Shown piece by piece: positions 44,204 through 52,140 of a DNA stretch of 64,000 bases (the first letter of the stretch is position 1; each line of letters begins with the position of its first letter). The notes below the pieces were generated by a model that did not search any database, was not told the DNA's origin, and saw nothing but the letters and a program-made list of their open reading frames with translations. This stretch comes from Chromatiales bacterium (GTDB lineage: Bacteria; Pseudomonadota; Gammaproteobacteria; Steroidobacterales; GCA-2729495). Both the position numbers and the translations under genes were made by a program. The DNA lies in contig JACKNI010000001.1 in the NCBI GenBank assembly GCA_024234935.1, positions 682,001-746,000 on the forward strand, read 5' to 3'.

Positions 44204-45697
44204 TCACCCGGCCTTGCCCGGCCAGTTCCTGAAGTAGTCGTCCCAGCGCTGATCCACCAGATCAAAAGATCCTGGAGCACCCCGGCTCAGCAGCTCGCGG
44301 TTCGGCGCCGGCCAGCTCTTCGGACCACCTTCCTGGGGCAGCTGCCGGGTGGCGTCGATGATGAATTTACCCGACAACATGGGCGTGGGCCGGCTGGGGT
44401 CCGGCATCATCATCTGGGTCTGCGGAATGAGCACACTCGCCGAGGGTTGCCAGCGCGCGCCGATTGCCTTGAGCACGGCGCCGGAGTCCATGATGTCGAC
44501 GTCGTCATCAACCACGATGACCACCTTGTTAAGAGCCGGGTTGGCGGCAATGTACTGGCCGGCGGAAATACCCTGGCCCGGAAAGCGCTTCTGGATACTG
44601 ATGACGATCACGCCGCTGGCACCAGCCGGGGAATAGAGGCCCGTCAGACCGGGAATCAGACGCTTGTACATGAAGAAGTTCGACGAAACCTGCGGTGCCT
44701 TTGGCATGTCCCAGGTCAGGCCGGTGAAAGAATTCAGTACCCAGGGCTTATGCCGATGGGTCACCGCCTTGATGTTCATGAAGAAGTTTTCTTTCTTCGC
44801 GGCACCCTGGAAACCGTACATTTCTCCGTAGGGTCCCTCGGCCTCGAACTGGTCCAGCGGGATCTCGCCTTCGATGATGAACTCCGACTGGGCCGGCACG
44901 AAAATGTCGCAGGTCTCGCACCTGACCACCGGCAGCGGACTGCCCCGCAGTCCGCCGACGAACTCCAGCTCATCCTCCCTGAATCCCGCCATCTTCGTGC
45001 TGCTGGCACAGAAGGTCATCGGGTCGGGAGCCACCGCGATCGCAACCTTGGCGAGCTTGTCGCCACGCTGCTGCATCTCGCGCAACAGCAGCCAGCCGTG
45101 CTGCCCAGGCTCCGGATTCACACCGATCTTGCGCGGACCCTTGACCTGGCAACGGTAGGTACCGACGTTGCTGCCAAGCTCGGGATCACGCATGAATACC
45201 GAACCCATGTTGATGTAGCGGCCTGCATCGCCCGGATTGTTCTTCAGCCAGGCGAAGCGCTCTATGTCGATCGCATCACCGGTGAGTACGACTTCCTTGC
45301 AGGGCGCCTGCGCAGCCGGGACCACAACGGGGGGAATTCTCGGCCAGTTTCCGCTGCGATCGAGCTGGCTGACCAGCGTATCGATCACGGCCCGGTACAT
45401 CTGGTGCTGATCGTCGTTGATCGCAGCAACGCCAAACAGAAGCGCCTCGTCCGGCCAGCTGCCGTAAAGGTTCGCAAGCACCGGACCATCGCGCCACTGG
45501 CCATCGATCCTGACCCGTTCGACCAGAAATCCGGGCGCCGCTTCGGAACCGAAACGCTCCAGCAGCCGGTAGGCAAAGGCGGTGATTTCGTACTGATCCT
45601 GATCCATCGATTCGATACGCAACAGGCGGCCCCTCGCCTCCAGCGCCGCGACGTAATCGCGGATTGAATCAATGGGTCTGCCAGACGCAACGCTCAT
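44204..45697 (-). CDS. UbiD-family prenyl-FMN-dependent decarboxylase
   Basis: 497 residues counted from the ATG at 45697 (an ATG at 45715 adds six). The E-R-E active-site set is visible: Arg182 in GTYRCQV and EGPYGE (Glu287, Glu292). It diverges widely from E. coli UbiD in the N-terminal third and in the substrate region, and no ubiX is nearby to supply prenylated FMN. I read it as a UbiD paralogue acting on another aromatic or unsaturated acid rather than the ubiquinone enzyme. It stands alone between convergent smr and the fasciclin terminator. Confidence 0.85.
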   Translation of the reverse strand: MSVASGRPIDSIRDYVAALEARGRLLRIESMDQDQYEITAFAYRLLERFGSEAAPGFLVERVRIDGQWRDGPVLANLYGSWPDEALLFGVAAINDDQHQMYRAVIDTLVSQLDRSGNWPRIPPVVVPAAQAPCKEVVLTGDAIDIERFAWLKNNPGDAGRYINMGSVFMRDPELGSNVGTYRCQVKGPRKIGVNPEPGQHGWLLLREMQQRGDKLAKVAIAVAPDPMTFCASSTKMAGFREDELEFVGGLRGSPLPVVRCETCDIFVPAQSEFIIEGEIPLDQFEAEGPYGEMYGFQGAAKKENFFMNIKAVTHRHKPWVLNSFTGLTWDMPKAPQVSSNFFMYKRLIPGLTGLYSPAGASGVIVISIQKRFPGQGISAGQYIAANPALNKVVIVVDDDVDIMDSGAVLKAIGARWQPSASVLIPQTQMMMPDPSRPTPMLSGKFIIDATRQLPQEGGPKSWPAPNRELLSRGAPGSFDLVDQRWDDYFRNWPGKAG

Positions 45698-45765
45698 GGG
45701 GAAAGTATAGGACATTCAAAGCCCTTGGCCGTGGAGGCAACATTGCGCCGCTATTGCCCCAACAG

Positions 45766-45798
45766 AAAAGGTGCGGCCGGCCAAGAGCCGGCCGCACC
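45766..45798 (-). terminator. Intrinsic terminator of the fasciclin gene
   Basis: Perfect 12-bp stem GGTGCGGCCGGC (45770-45781) / GCCGGCCGCACC (45787-45798) with a 5-nt loop. Read on the minus strand it is followed by TTTTCTGTT, starting at 45769. It begins 35 bp after the fasciclin stop codon. This is the strongest intrinsic terminator seen in the window and insulates the gene from the UbiD-like gene downstream. Confidence 0.88.
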
Positions 45799-45833
45799 GC
45801 CTGGGGGGCCAGGCAGGGAGAGCTCGTTGATAA

Positions 45834-46373
45834 CTACTTGGCGGGAGGCAGTATTACCGCGTTGACCACGTGGATCACGCCGTTGCTCGCGCCAACATCC
45901 GCCGTCACGACGTCGGCTCCGTCAACCGTCACACCCATACCACCGGCAACGATCTTGACCGTCTGGCCTTCGAGTGTTTTTGCATTGATGGTGCCCTTGA
46001 GATCGCCCGCCATGACTTTGCCTGGCACGACGTGATACAGGAGGATGCTCTTGAGCTTTTCCTTGTTCGCCGGCTTCAGCAGATCATCGAGCGTACCTGG
46101 GGGTAGGGCCGCAAAAGCCGCATCGGTAGGCGCAAAAACCGTAAACGGACCGCTGCCCTGCAGAGCGCCGGCGAGGTCAGCTGCCTTGATCGCTGCAACC
46201 AGTGTATTGAACGAGCCGGCACCAATCGCCACTTCGACCACGTTACCGGGCGCGGCAGCCACTGCATTTGCACTCTGGCCGGCATGGGCAGAGGTCCCGT
46301 AGCCGCCGGCAACCAGCAGAGCTGACAGCGCCACAGCCATAATAGGCTTTGTTTTCCGGATTGCGTACGTCAT
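45834..46373 (-). CDS. Secreted fasciclin (FAS1) domain protein
   Basis: 179 residues from the ATG at 46373, chosen because AGGAG lies 7 nt upstream; a 19-residue longer frame has no such site. Signal peptide about 1-30 (PIMAVALSALLVAGGYGTSAHA), then one FAS1 domain with FNTLVAAIKAADLAGAL, GPFTVFAPTDAAFAALP, LLYHVVPGKV and NGVIHVVNAVILPP. FAS1 domains mediate adhesion or matrix binding. Single-gene unit with its own strong terminator, suggesting high expression. Confidence 0.93.
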   Translation of the reverse strand: MTYAIRKTKPIMAVALSALLVAGGYGTSAHAGQSANAVAAAPGNVVEVAIGAGSFNTLVAAIKAADLAGALQGSGPFTVFAPTDAAFAALPPGTLDDLLKPANKEKLKSILLYHVVPGKVMAGDLKGTINAKTLEGQTVKIVAGGMGVTVDGADVVTADVGASNGVIHVVNAVILPPAK

Positions 46374-46445
46374 ATAAGTACTCCTGTGGGGCCAGGCGAT
46401 GACCGCTGGCGTACTCATGCTTTCGGCCACATCGTCAAACCGGAT

Positions 46446-46898
46446 TCATCGCTTCTCCATGCGCTTGCTGAAGTCCCACGATGTCATCCAGTCCGCTTCC
46501 AGTCGGATGGCGACCTCGGTGTCCGAGCGGGCAATCAACCATGATGCAAAGCCGGAATCGCGATTGCCAAGGTAACGATCGATCAGGCGCAGCAAGATAT
46601 CCGGACCTTGTGCGGCTGATAGCGAAACCCTGCCCTGACCGCGCACGCCACGATAGGGCATGGTTTCGGTCGCCACTTCGAAGCCGCAGCGCGGTTCCGC
46701 TTCAAGAAAGCCAATCACACGCGCGGATTGCCGTGTTGCGCACCAGAACGCGCCTTCCGAATAGAGGTACCAGAGCGAACAGACGAGCGGATCGCGATCA
46801 CGGTCGACGCACGCAAGCCTGAGCGGAATTACGGCATCGGCGAGAAACCGGCTGATCTGGCGTTCATCCCAGGCACTGGTAGCACGAATAATGCCCAT
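46446..46898 (-). CDS. Pyridoxamine 5'-phosphate oxidase-like FMN-binding protein
   Basis: 150 residues from the ATG at 46898; an ATG three codons earlier is equally possible, and an open extension to 47132 has no homology. Split-barrel flavin fold: IPLRLACVDRDRDPLVCSLWYLYSEGAFW, read as strand pattern of the PPOX family, then ARVIGFLEAEPRCGFEV and GVRGQGRVSL. Such small proteins bind FMN, F420 or haem; substrate unknown. Divergent from the CIA30 gene with about 200 bp between them. Confidence 0.78.
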   Translation of the reverse strand: MGIIRATSAWDERQISRFLADAVIPLRLACVDRDRDPLVCSLWYLYSEGAFWCATRQSARVIGFLEAEPRCGFEVATETMPYRGVRGQGRVSLSAAQGPDILLRLIDRYLGNRDSGFASWLIARSDTEVAIRLEADWMTSWDFSKRMEKR

Positions 46899-47103
46899 GG
46901 CTGACATCCCTGCAATTTTTCCTCCCCTATCGTAGCCCACTCCCAACAACTGACGCCGGCGTTGGAGAACCCAGCCTGCCAGGCGTGGCACCCGCATTGT
47001 GCAATGCAATTTACGCCGCCACGCGGGAGCGTATACGTCGGTTACCGATTCTTGCCGCATGACAGGTGTATGCTGATTCGCCCATCCGACAACGAACAGG
47101 AAC

Positions 47104-47730
47104 ATGCCTGTGTACCTGAATCGACGCACCATACTGATTGCGGCAGGACTGTTGCCGTTGACCGGCTATTTCAGGGCTGCGTCCGGCGAGGAGAAGAAAG
47201 CAGTGAATGACAAGCCCGACGCACTGATTCTGAGTGATTTTTCCGGCACCGAGCCTTATGTGCTGTCCGGCGCAGGCTGGCGCGGCTTCAGCGACCGGGT
47301 GATGGGAGGTGTTTCAGATGCCAGCCTTAACAAGGCGACCGTTGATGGCAAGAACTGCATGCGCCTTACCGGCCGGGTTACCCGCGAGAGCAACGGCGGA
47401 TTCATACAGATGGCGATGTATTTCGGCAGCGGAGACGCCGAACTCGACGGGTCAGCGTACAAGGGGATTGAGCTGCTGGTGTACGGCAATAACGAAGACT
47501 ATAACGTGCATGTGCGCACGGCTGATTGCGGCTGGTACGACGAGTCATACCGCTATACGTTTTTCGCCAAGCCGGAATGGCAACAGGTACGGATTGCGTG
47601 GGCAGATCTCAAGGCCAACGGAGTCAAGGCACCTCTGGACAGCAGCCGCATCAATCGCATTGCCATCCTCGGCTGGATGCGCGAATTCCAGGCCGATATT
47701 TCCCTCGCCCGGATCGCGCTTTACGCATGA
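47104..47730 (+). CDS. CIA30-family (NDUFAF1-like) exported protein
   Basis: 208 residues. N-terminal hydrophobic leader after two Arg (NRRTILIAAGLLPLTGYF), then a galactose-binding-like CIA30 domain: FSDRVMGGVSDASL, GRVTRESNGGFIQM, GIELLVYGNN, and a C-terminal ILGWMREFQADISLARI. The family is named after a mitochondrial complex I assembly protein; bacterial members are little studied. Its stop overlaps the next gene by 4 bp (ATGA), so the pair is translated together. Confidence 0.87.
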   Translation: MPVYLNRRTILIAAGLLPLTGYFRAASGEEKKAVNDKPDALILSDFSGTEPYVLSGAGWRGFSDRVMGGVSDASLNKATVDGKNCMRLTGRVTRESNGGFIQMAMYFGSGDAELDGSAYKGIELLVYGNNEDYNVHVRTADCGWYDESYRYTFFAKPEWQQVRIAWADLKANGVKAPLDSSRINRIAILGWMREFQADISLARIALYA

Positions 47731-47987
47731 ACCAGTTGAAGCACGAAGCAGAACTCTTCAAGGCTGGTCTGGCCGCTGCCATGAAGTACGCGGAAGACCG
47801 GGGTGCCGTCGTCTTCGAGAAGACCGACTCGGCGAGCGAGAAGCTCCTGTACGTCTACCGGCTTCTGGTACACGACAAGAAGATCGCACCCCTGCCTGAA
47901 GCGCAGGTCGCGGAAAAAGCGCTCCGTCACCGCATCGCCATGTGGTACGCCCACCAGCTGCCGAAGGATCATCCGCTCCTGAAGTGA
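47727..47987 (+). CDS. Small DUF5062-like protein
   Basis: 86 residues from the ATG at 47727, whose ATGA overlaps the CIA30 stop; longer in-frame starts lie inside CIA30. Helical, with LKHEAELFKAGLAAAMKYAEDRG, described here by its first segment, LYVYRLLVHDKKI and a conserved-looking end HQLPKDHPLLK. I associate this with DUF5062 from memory of that ending; function unknown. No signal peptide, so it is cytoplasmic while its coupled partner appears exported. Converges with the nitrilase homologue, 1 bp apart. Confidence 0.68.
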   Translation: MNQLKHEAELFKAGLAAAMKYAEDRGAVVFEKTDSASEKLLYVYRLLVHDKKIAPLPEAQVAEKALRHRIAMWYAHQLPKDHPLLK

Positions 47988-47988
47988 A

Positions 47989-49155
47989 TCAGCGCCAGCT
48001 GTTCTTCTCATCGAGGAAACGCTTCGCGTCCTTAAGGTCGGTGGGCAGGTATCGACTGAACAGACCAGGTGCCTGACGCGGCTGGTAGCGGTCGAACACG
48101 GGCTGGTAGAGCGCCAGATGCAGATCAGGGATCTGGTGCGTCTGGCGATAGCTTGCAAGCGGCAGCCGGGCCACAACCTCCTGTTCGAATTTCGAGTCCG
48201 CCTCGGCCAGCGATTCGCCGCGCGGCCCATGGATTGCCGAGCTGCCGGCACCGCCATTGGCATCATCCAGGAAGCCGGGATTATCGGGCGACACCGCATT
48301 ATTGACGATCACCGAATACACCCGGTTATAGGCCGAGACCATCCGGATGTCGTCGGCATTAAAGCCACCCGATGCCGTGCGCAGCAGGACTTCAGCGCCC
48401 TTCAGCGCCATCGCGCGGAACAGTTCCGGCTCCATCTGCGTGGACGAGGTAGCGAGGTTGCCGATGTCGGTGCGGTGCACCGGAATGACCGCATCGGCAC
48501 CATACATCTCGATGTAGCGGTCCAGCACGTTGTAGATCGTGGTGGTAACCAGCTCAAAACCCGGAAAGACACCAACGATGTTACGGGCCTTCCAGTCGCG
48601 CGCAACCAGTTCACCGGTCGGCCCGATGATCGACGTGAGACTGAGAATGTGGCCGGGCCAGTCCTTGTCGACCGCATAGGCGCCGAACTGGATATAGCAG
48701 TTGTGCTTGCGCGCCCTGGCCGCTATCGCCTCGGTCTCCGGCCCCGGAATCTCGATGGCAAGCCGTTCCAGCTCCTTGCGGTCCCATGGGTTCCAGCCCT
48801 GGAGGGGAAACTCGTGAAAACACAGCAGATCCTTGGTGCCGCCGAAAAACTGTACCTTGTCGATCAGCTCCAGCATGTGCGCCAGATTGTCGCGAATCCC
48901 GGGGCCCGGCTTCTGTCCGTCGACGGCACGAATCCGCGACTGCACGGCAGCCACGGCGACAAAGTCGGACCTCAGGGGCTTGCGCTCATACGCCCGCCCG
49001 TTGGGAGAAACACTGACCTCAGTATTGCCGGATTCCTGCGTGCGCTTGTCGGCCGCAGCGGCAACCGCAGACATGCCGTCAAGGACGGACAGGCCCGCGA
49101 GTCCGGTAATGCCGGTGATCAGCCGGCGCCGATCAATTCCTGAATCTTTCGTCAT
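47989..49155 (-). CDS. Tat-exported carbon-nitrogen hydrolase (nitrilase) homologue lacking catalytic Cys
   Basis: 388 residues from the ATG at 49155, with GGGAGGAG upstream. Twin-arginine leader DRRRLITGITGLAGL (8-22). The nitrilase fold starts near residue 64; catalytic Glu115 (FHEFPLQG) and Lys189 (DWKARNIV) are present. The Cys expected six residues before the Pro of PELFRAMALKGAEVLLR is replaced in the TSSTQMEPE stretch (236-244, Ser237 at that spot), and no nearby Cys compensates. Either an inactive scaffold or a protein with altered chemistry. In series with the ABM and hydratase genes. Confidence 0.82.
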   Translation of the reverse strand: MTKDSGIDRRRLITGITGLAGLSVLDGMSAVAAAADKRTQESGNTEVSVSPNGRAYERKPLRSDFVAVAAVQSRIRAVDGQKPGPGIRDNLAHMLELIDKVQFFGGTKDLLCFHEFPLQGWNPWDRKELERLAIEIPGPETEAIAARARKHNCYIQFGAYAVDKDWPGHILSLTSIIGPTGELVARDWKARNIVGVFPGFELVTTTIYNVLDRYIEMYGADAVIPVHRTDIGNLATSSTQMEPELFRAMALKGAEVLLRTASGGFNADDIRMVSAYNRVYSVIVNNAVSPDNPGFLDDANGGAGSSAIHGPRGESLAEADSKFEQEVVARLPLASYRQTHQIPDLHLALYQPVFDRYQPRQAPGLFSRYLPTDLKDAKRFLDEKNSWR

Positions 49156-49189
49156 CGCCTGCTCCTCCCGACCCTTGTCATGAATATCG

Positions 49190-49771
49190 CTATTTGAACA
49201 ACCACCGATGCACCAGCCTCGTGTAGCGCGGCATGACCACATAGATCATCAGCCCGACGATCACACCGGTGACAACCAGTGTATCGACGAAGGGCGTTCG
49301 CGGGAGCCCGGCAGCGCGGAGCACCGGTGTCACGAGCAGCGGCACACCCAGCACCAGCGGGTAAATCACCGACCAGGTGATGATGAACTGTCTCCAGCGC
49401 ACTGGCAGCCTCGCCCGCGCCCCCTCGGGGGCAAACCAGAAGTCGAGGCCCGTGCGAATGAAGAAGTCGTCGTCGGTCGAGAGGATCGGTCTGACTTTTG
49501 CTATCAGCCGGTTGCGCTCTGGCGAACTCATCCAGCTTTCGAGATTCCTGTGCGAATCAAAACGGATGACGACAGTGTAGGTCGAGGTCAGGCCGGTGAC
49601 GGGGCGGATGATCTGCCAGTCCAGATAACCGGGCGCGGCGCGACAAACGGGGCCTATCTCGTCTATCCAGGCTTCGTAGTCGGGCTGGTGCCCGTGGCGG
49701 ACGCGATGCGTTATGACGACAGTGGCGCCAGTTTCGGCAGCGTCCGCGACGGGTCGGGTTTCGGTTGGCAT
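49190..49771 (-). CDS. ABM-domain (antibiotic biosynthesis monooxygenase-like) membrane protein
   Basis: 193 residues. An N-terminal ABM ferredoxin-like domain (about 15-110: VVITHRVRHGHQPDYEAW, APGYLDWQIIRP, TYTVVIRFDSHRNLESW) is followed by two membrane helices (about 128-150 and 162-185). This two-part layout is typical of a widespread uncharacterised family. It may bind or oxidise a hydrophobic compound at the membrane. It starts 7 bp after the hydratase gene and precedes the nitrilase homologue by 34 bp. Confidence 0.82.
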   Translation of the reverse strand: MPTETRPVADAAETGATVVITHRVRHGHQPDYEAWIDEIGPVCRAAPGYLDWQIIRPVTGLTSTYTVVIRFDSHRNLESWMSSPERNRLIAKVRPILSTDDDFFIRTGLDFWFAPEGARARLPVRWRQFIITWSVIYPLVLGVPLLVTPVLRAAGLPRTPFVDTLVVTGVIVGLMIYVVMPRYTRLVHRWLFK

Positions 49772-49778
49772 CGTGTGG

Positions 49779-50546
49779 CTACTTCTTGGCCAGGCGCTCC
49801 ACCAGTTTGCGCATCTCGGCCTGGGTTTCAGTGCTAAACCACCAGTCCGTCGCAGCAGCCACGTCGCTGCAGTTGCCGTAAGCCCCGATCAGGCGGGACT
49901 TGCCGGCGAGACGCGTGGTATTCATCGCGACCGGTGGCAAAGCCAGCAGTTCCTGCGCGCGGATCAGCGCGGTTGCCATCAGGTTTTCCGCATCGACCAG
50001 TTCATCGACGAGGCCGATGTCCAGCGCTTCCGCCATCGGCAAGAGCGTACCGCGGGTTGCAATACGACGCGCCATTCGCGGCCCGATAACCTGTTCCAGA
50101 GCCAGCAAGATGGTGGCGGGCACTGGCAGTCCGACCTGGACTTCGTTGAGACCGATCCTGAAGTTGCCGTTGACGCCGATCCGGTAATCGCACTGCAGGG
50201 CGAGAACCGCACCGCCAGCCGGCGCATGTCCGGACAGCGCAGCGATGACCGGTACCGGACTGGCTGCAAGCCGGCACGTGAGCAGAAAGAACTGCTGCCA
50301 GAAACGTTCAATCTCGGGCCGTGTGCAGTCGATCAGGGCAGGTACATCCAGACCGCCGCTGAACATGCCGGGCCGGCCGGTGATGATCAGGGCCCGGGTA
50401 CCGCTTGCCTGCAGGGTATCCAATGCGGCCAGCAACTCATCGACCAGCGCGTGGTTGAGTGCATTCGCCGGTGGCCGATCCATGCGGATCTCGGCGACAT
50501 CCTCATGATGCTGGATGTGCAGCACGCGAGCTTCCCCGGGCCGCAC
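49779..50546 (-). CDS. Enoyl-CoA hydratase/isomerase family protein
   Basis: 255 residues of the crotonase fold: MDRPPANALN, GRPGMFSGGLD (first oxyanion-hole loop), GHAPAGGAVLALQCDYRI (second loop) and NEVQVGLPVP with one acidic residue. A single Glu at the second site resembles delta3,delta2-enoyl-CoA isomerases more than hydratases, which use two Glu. Starts directly after the ftsB stop with no spacer. Could serve fatty acid or side-chain breakdown; substrate unknown. Confidence 0.85.
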   Translation of the reverse strand: MRPGEARVLHIQHHEDVAEIRMDRPPANALNHALVDELLAALDTLQASGTRALIITGRPGMFSGGLDVPALIDCTRPEIERFWQQFFLLTCRLAASPVPVIAALSGHAPAGGAVLALQCDYRIGVNGNFRIGLNEVQVGLPVPATILLALEQVIGPRMARRIATRGTLLPMAEALDIGLVDELVDAENLMATALIRAQELLALPPVAMNTTRLAGKSRLIGAYGNCSDVAAATDWWFSTETQAEMRKLVERLAKK

Positions 50547-50837
50547 TCAGCCAGCCGGTCGCGGTGCGCTGAACAGATAGAAAGTCTCGTTCGGCCCGAT
50601 CAGGCCCAGGTCAGCGCGGGCGCGCTCTTCGACGGCTCCCTCGCTCTTGCGCAGATCAATGACCTCGGCCTCCAGGCGCTGATTGCGCTGATTGAGCCGG
50701 TTGTTTTCGTCGGTTTGCTGTGCAATCAGCGCCGTCAGCCGGGAGGCCTCGGCAAAACCGTCGTCGGAAACCCAGAGCCGGAACTGCAGCAAGCAGAACA
50801 GCAGTGCGAGAACGCCGGTCGCAACGCGTATCGCCAT
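50547..50837 (-). CDS. ftsB: Cell division protein FtsB
   Basis: 96 residues: one N-terminal membrane helix (about 4-23, ATGVLALLFCLLQFRLWV), then a periplasmic coiled coil (about 30-68, QQTDENNRLNQRNQRLEAEV) and the conserved EERARADLGLI plus NETFYLF. It links FtsQ and FtsL in the divisome. Position after eno is the normal one; the usual next gene ispD is replaced by the enoyl-CoA hydratase family gene. Confidence 0.93.
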   Translation of the reverse strand: MAIRVATGVLALLFCLLQFRLWVSDDGFAEASRLTALIAQQTDENNRLNQRNQRLEAEVIDLRKSEGAVEERARADLGLIGPNETFYLFSAPRPAG

Positions 50838-50856
50838 GGTGCCAGTCCCCCCGAAA

Positions 50857-52140
50857 TCAGAACTTCAGTTTCACCGGAAACGCATCGGCACCAGCATACC
50901 GCGCTTCGCGCCCCAGCAGCTCCTCGATCCGCAGCAGCTGATTGTACTTCGACATGCGGTCAGAGCGGCAGAGTGACCCGGTCTTTATCTGCGTCGCACG
51001 GGTTGCGACCGCAATATCGGCAATGGTCGCATCCGAGGTTTCACCTGAACGATGCGAAATCACGGCGCTGTAGCCGGCATCGATAGCCATATCGACCGCT
51101 GCAAGCGTCTCGGTCAGCGTACCGATCTGGTTCGGCTTGATGAGGATCGAGTTGGCGATCTTCTCGCTGATGCCGCGCCTCAGAATTTCCGTATTGGTGA
51201 CAAACAGGTCGTCACCCACCAGCTGTACCTGCTTGCCCAACAGTCCGGTGAGTATCGCCCAGCCCGCCCAGTCGTCTTCAGCCATGCCGTCTTCAATGGA
51301 GATGATCGGATACTGGCGCACCAGACCTGCCAGATACTCTGCAAACTGGCCGGGCTCAAAGCTGCGATCTTCAGACTCCAGCCGGTAGACACCCTTGCTG
51401 TACAGCTCGGAACTTGCCACATCGAGGCCCAGAAACACGTCGCCACCGAGCTTGAAGCCCGCCTTGTGTACCGCCTCCGCGATCGTATCCAGTGCCGCTG
51501 CATTGGATGGCAGATCGGGCGCAAATCCACCCTCGTCGCCAACCGCCGTATTGAGCCCTGCCGCCTTGAGCACGGCCTTCAGCGCATGAAAGATCTCGGT
51601 TCCATAGCGCAAGGCTTCGCGAAAGGATGGTGCACCGACCGGCAGCACCATGAATTCCTGGATGTCCACGCTGTTATCGGCATGTGCGCCGCCGTTGATG
51701 ATGTTCATCATCGGCACCGGCATGGTCTTGCCCGGGCCAAGCGTCCGGAACAGCGGCTGACCACGGCCCGCAGCCGTGGCATGGGCTGCCGCCAGCGAAA
51801 CCGCGAGTATCGCATTGGCACCGAGCCGCGATTTGCCGGCGCTGCCATCGAGGCTGATCATGCGCCGGTCCAGAGCCGCCTGATCGTCAGCGTCCATGCC
51901 GGTGAGCGCACTGCGGATTTCACCATTGACGCCCGCAACGGCCTTGAGCACACCCTTGCCCAGATAACGGGTCGGATCCTTGTCGCGCAGTTCAACCGCT
52001 TCGCGGCTGCCGGTGGAGGCACCGGAGGGCACCGCTGCCCGCCCGAAGGCGCCATTCTCCAGCCGGACATCGGCTTCAACGGTGGGATTACCCCGGGAGT
52101 CGAGAATCTCCCGACCGTGAATTTCGACAATCTTGCTCAT
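50857..52140 (-). CDS. eno: Enolase
   Basis: 427 residues with all hallmarks: REILDSRGNPTVE, GASTGSREAVELRD, KTMPVPMMNIINGGAHADN, VGDEGGFAP, SIEDGMAEDDW, LIKPNQIGTLTET and SHRSGETSDATIADIAV. Converts 2-phosphoglycerate to PEP, which KdsA next door consumes. Its start overlaps kdsA by 4 bp. Confidence 0.98.
   Translation of the reverse strand: MSKIVEIHGREILDSRGNPTVEADVRLENGAFGRAAVPSGASTGSREAVELRDKDPTRYLGKGVLKAVAGVNGEIRSALTGMDADDQAALDRRMISLDGSAGKSRLGANAILAVSLAAAHATAAGRGQPLFRTLGPGKTMPVPMMNIINGGAHADNSVDIQEFMVLPVGAPSFREALRYGTEIFHALKAVLKAAGLNTAVGDEGGFAPDLPSNAAALDTIAEAVHKAGFKLGGDVFLGLDVASSELYSKGVYRLESEDRSFEPGQFAEYLAGLVRQYPIISIEDGMAEDDWAGWAILTGLLGKQVQLVGDDLFVTNTEILRRGISEKIANSILIKPNQIGTLTETLAAVDMAIDAGYSAVISHRSGETSDATIADIAVATRATQIKTGSLCRSDRMSKYNQLLRIEELLGREARYAGADAFPVKLKF

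Noticed and set aside
44186..45667. Open frame of 493 codons on the plus strand opposite the UbiD-like gene
   Set aside because: The minus-strand frame has intact UbiD active-site residues; the plus frame is a composition artefact.
46899..47132. N-terminal extension of the PPOX-like gene
   Set aside because: Runs through the intergenic region and the start of the CIA30 gene; the flavoprotein fold begins after 46907.
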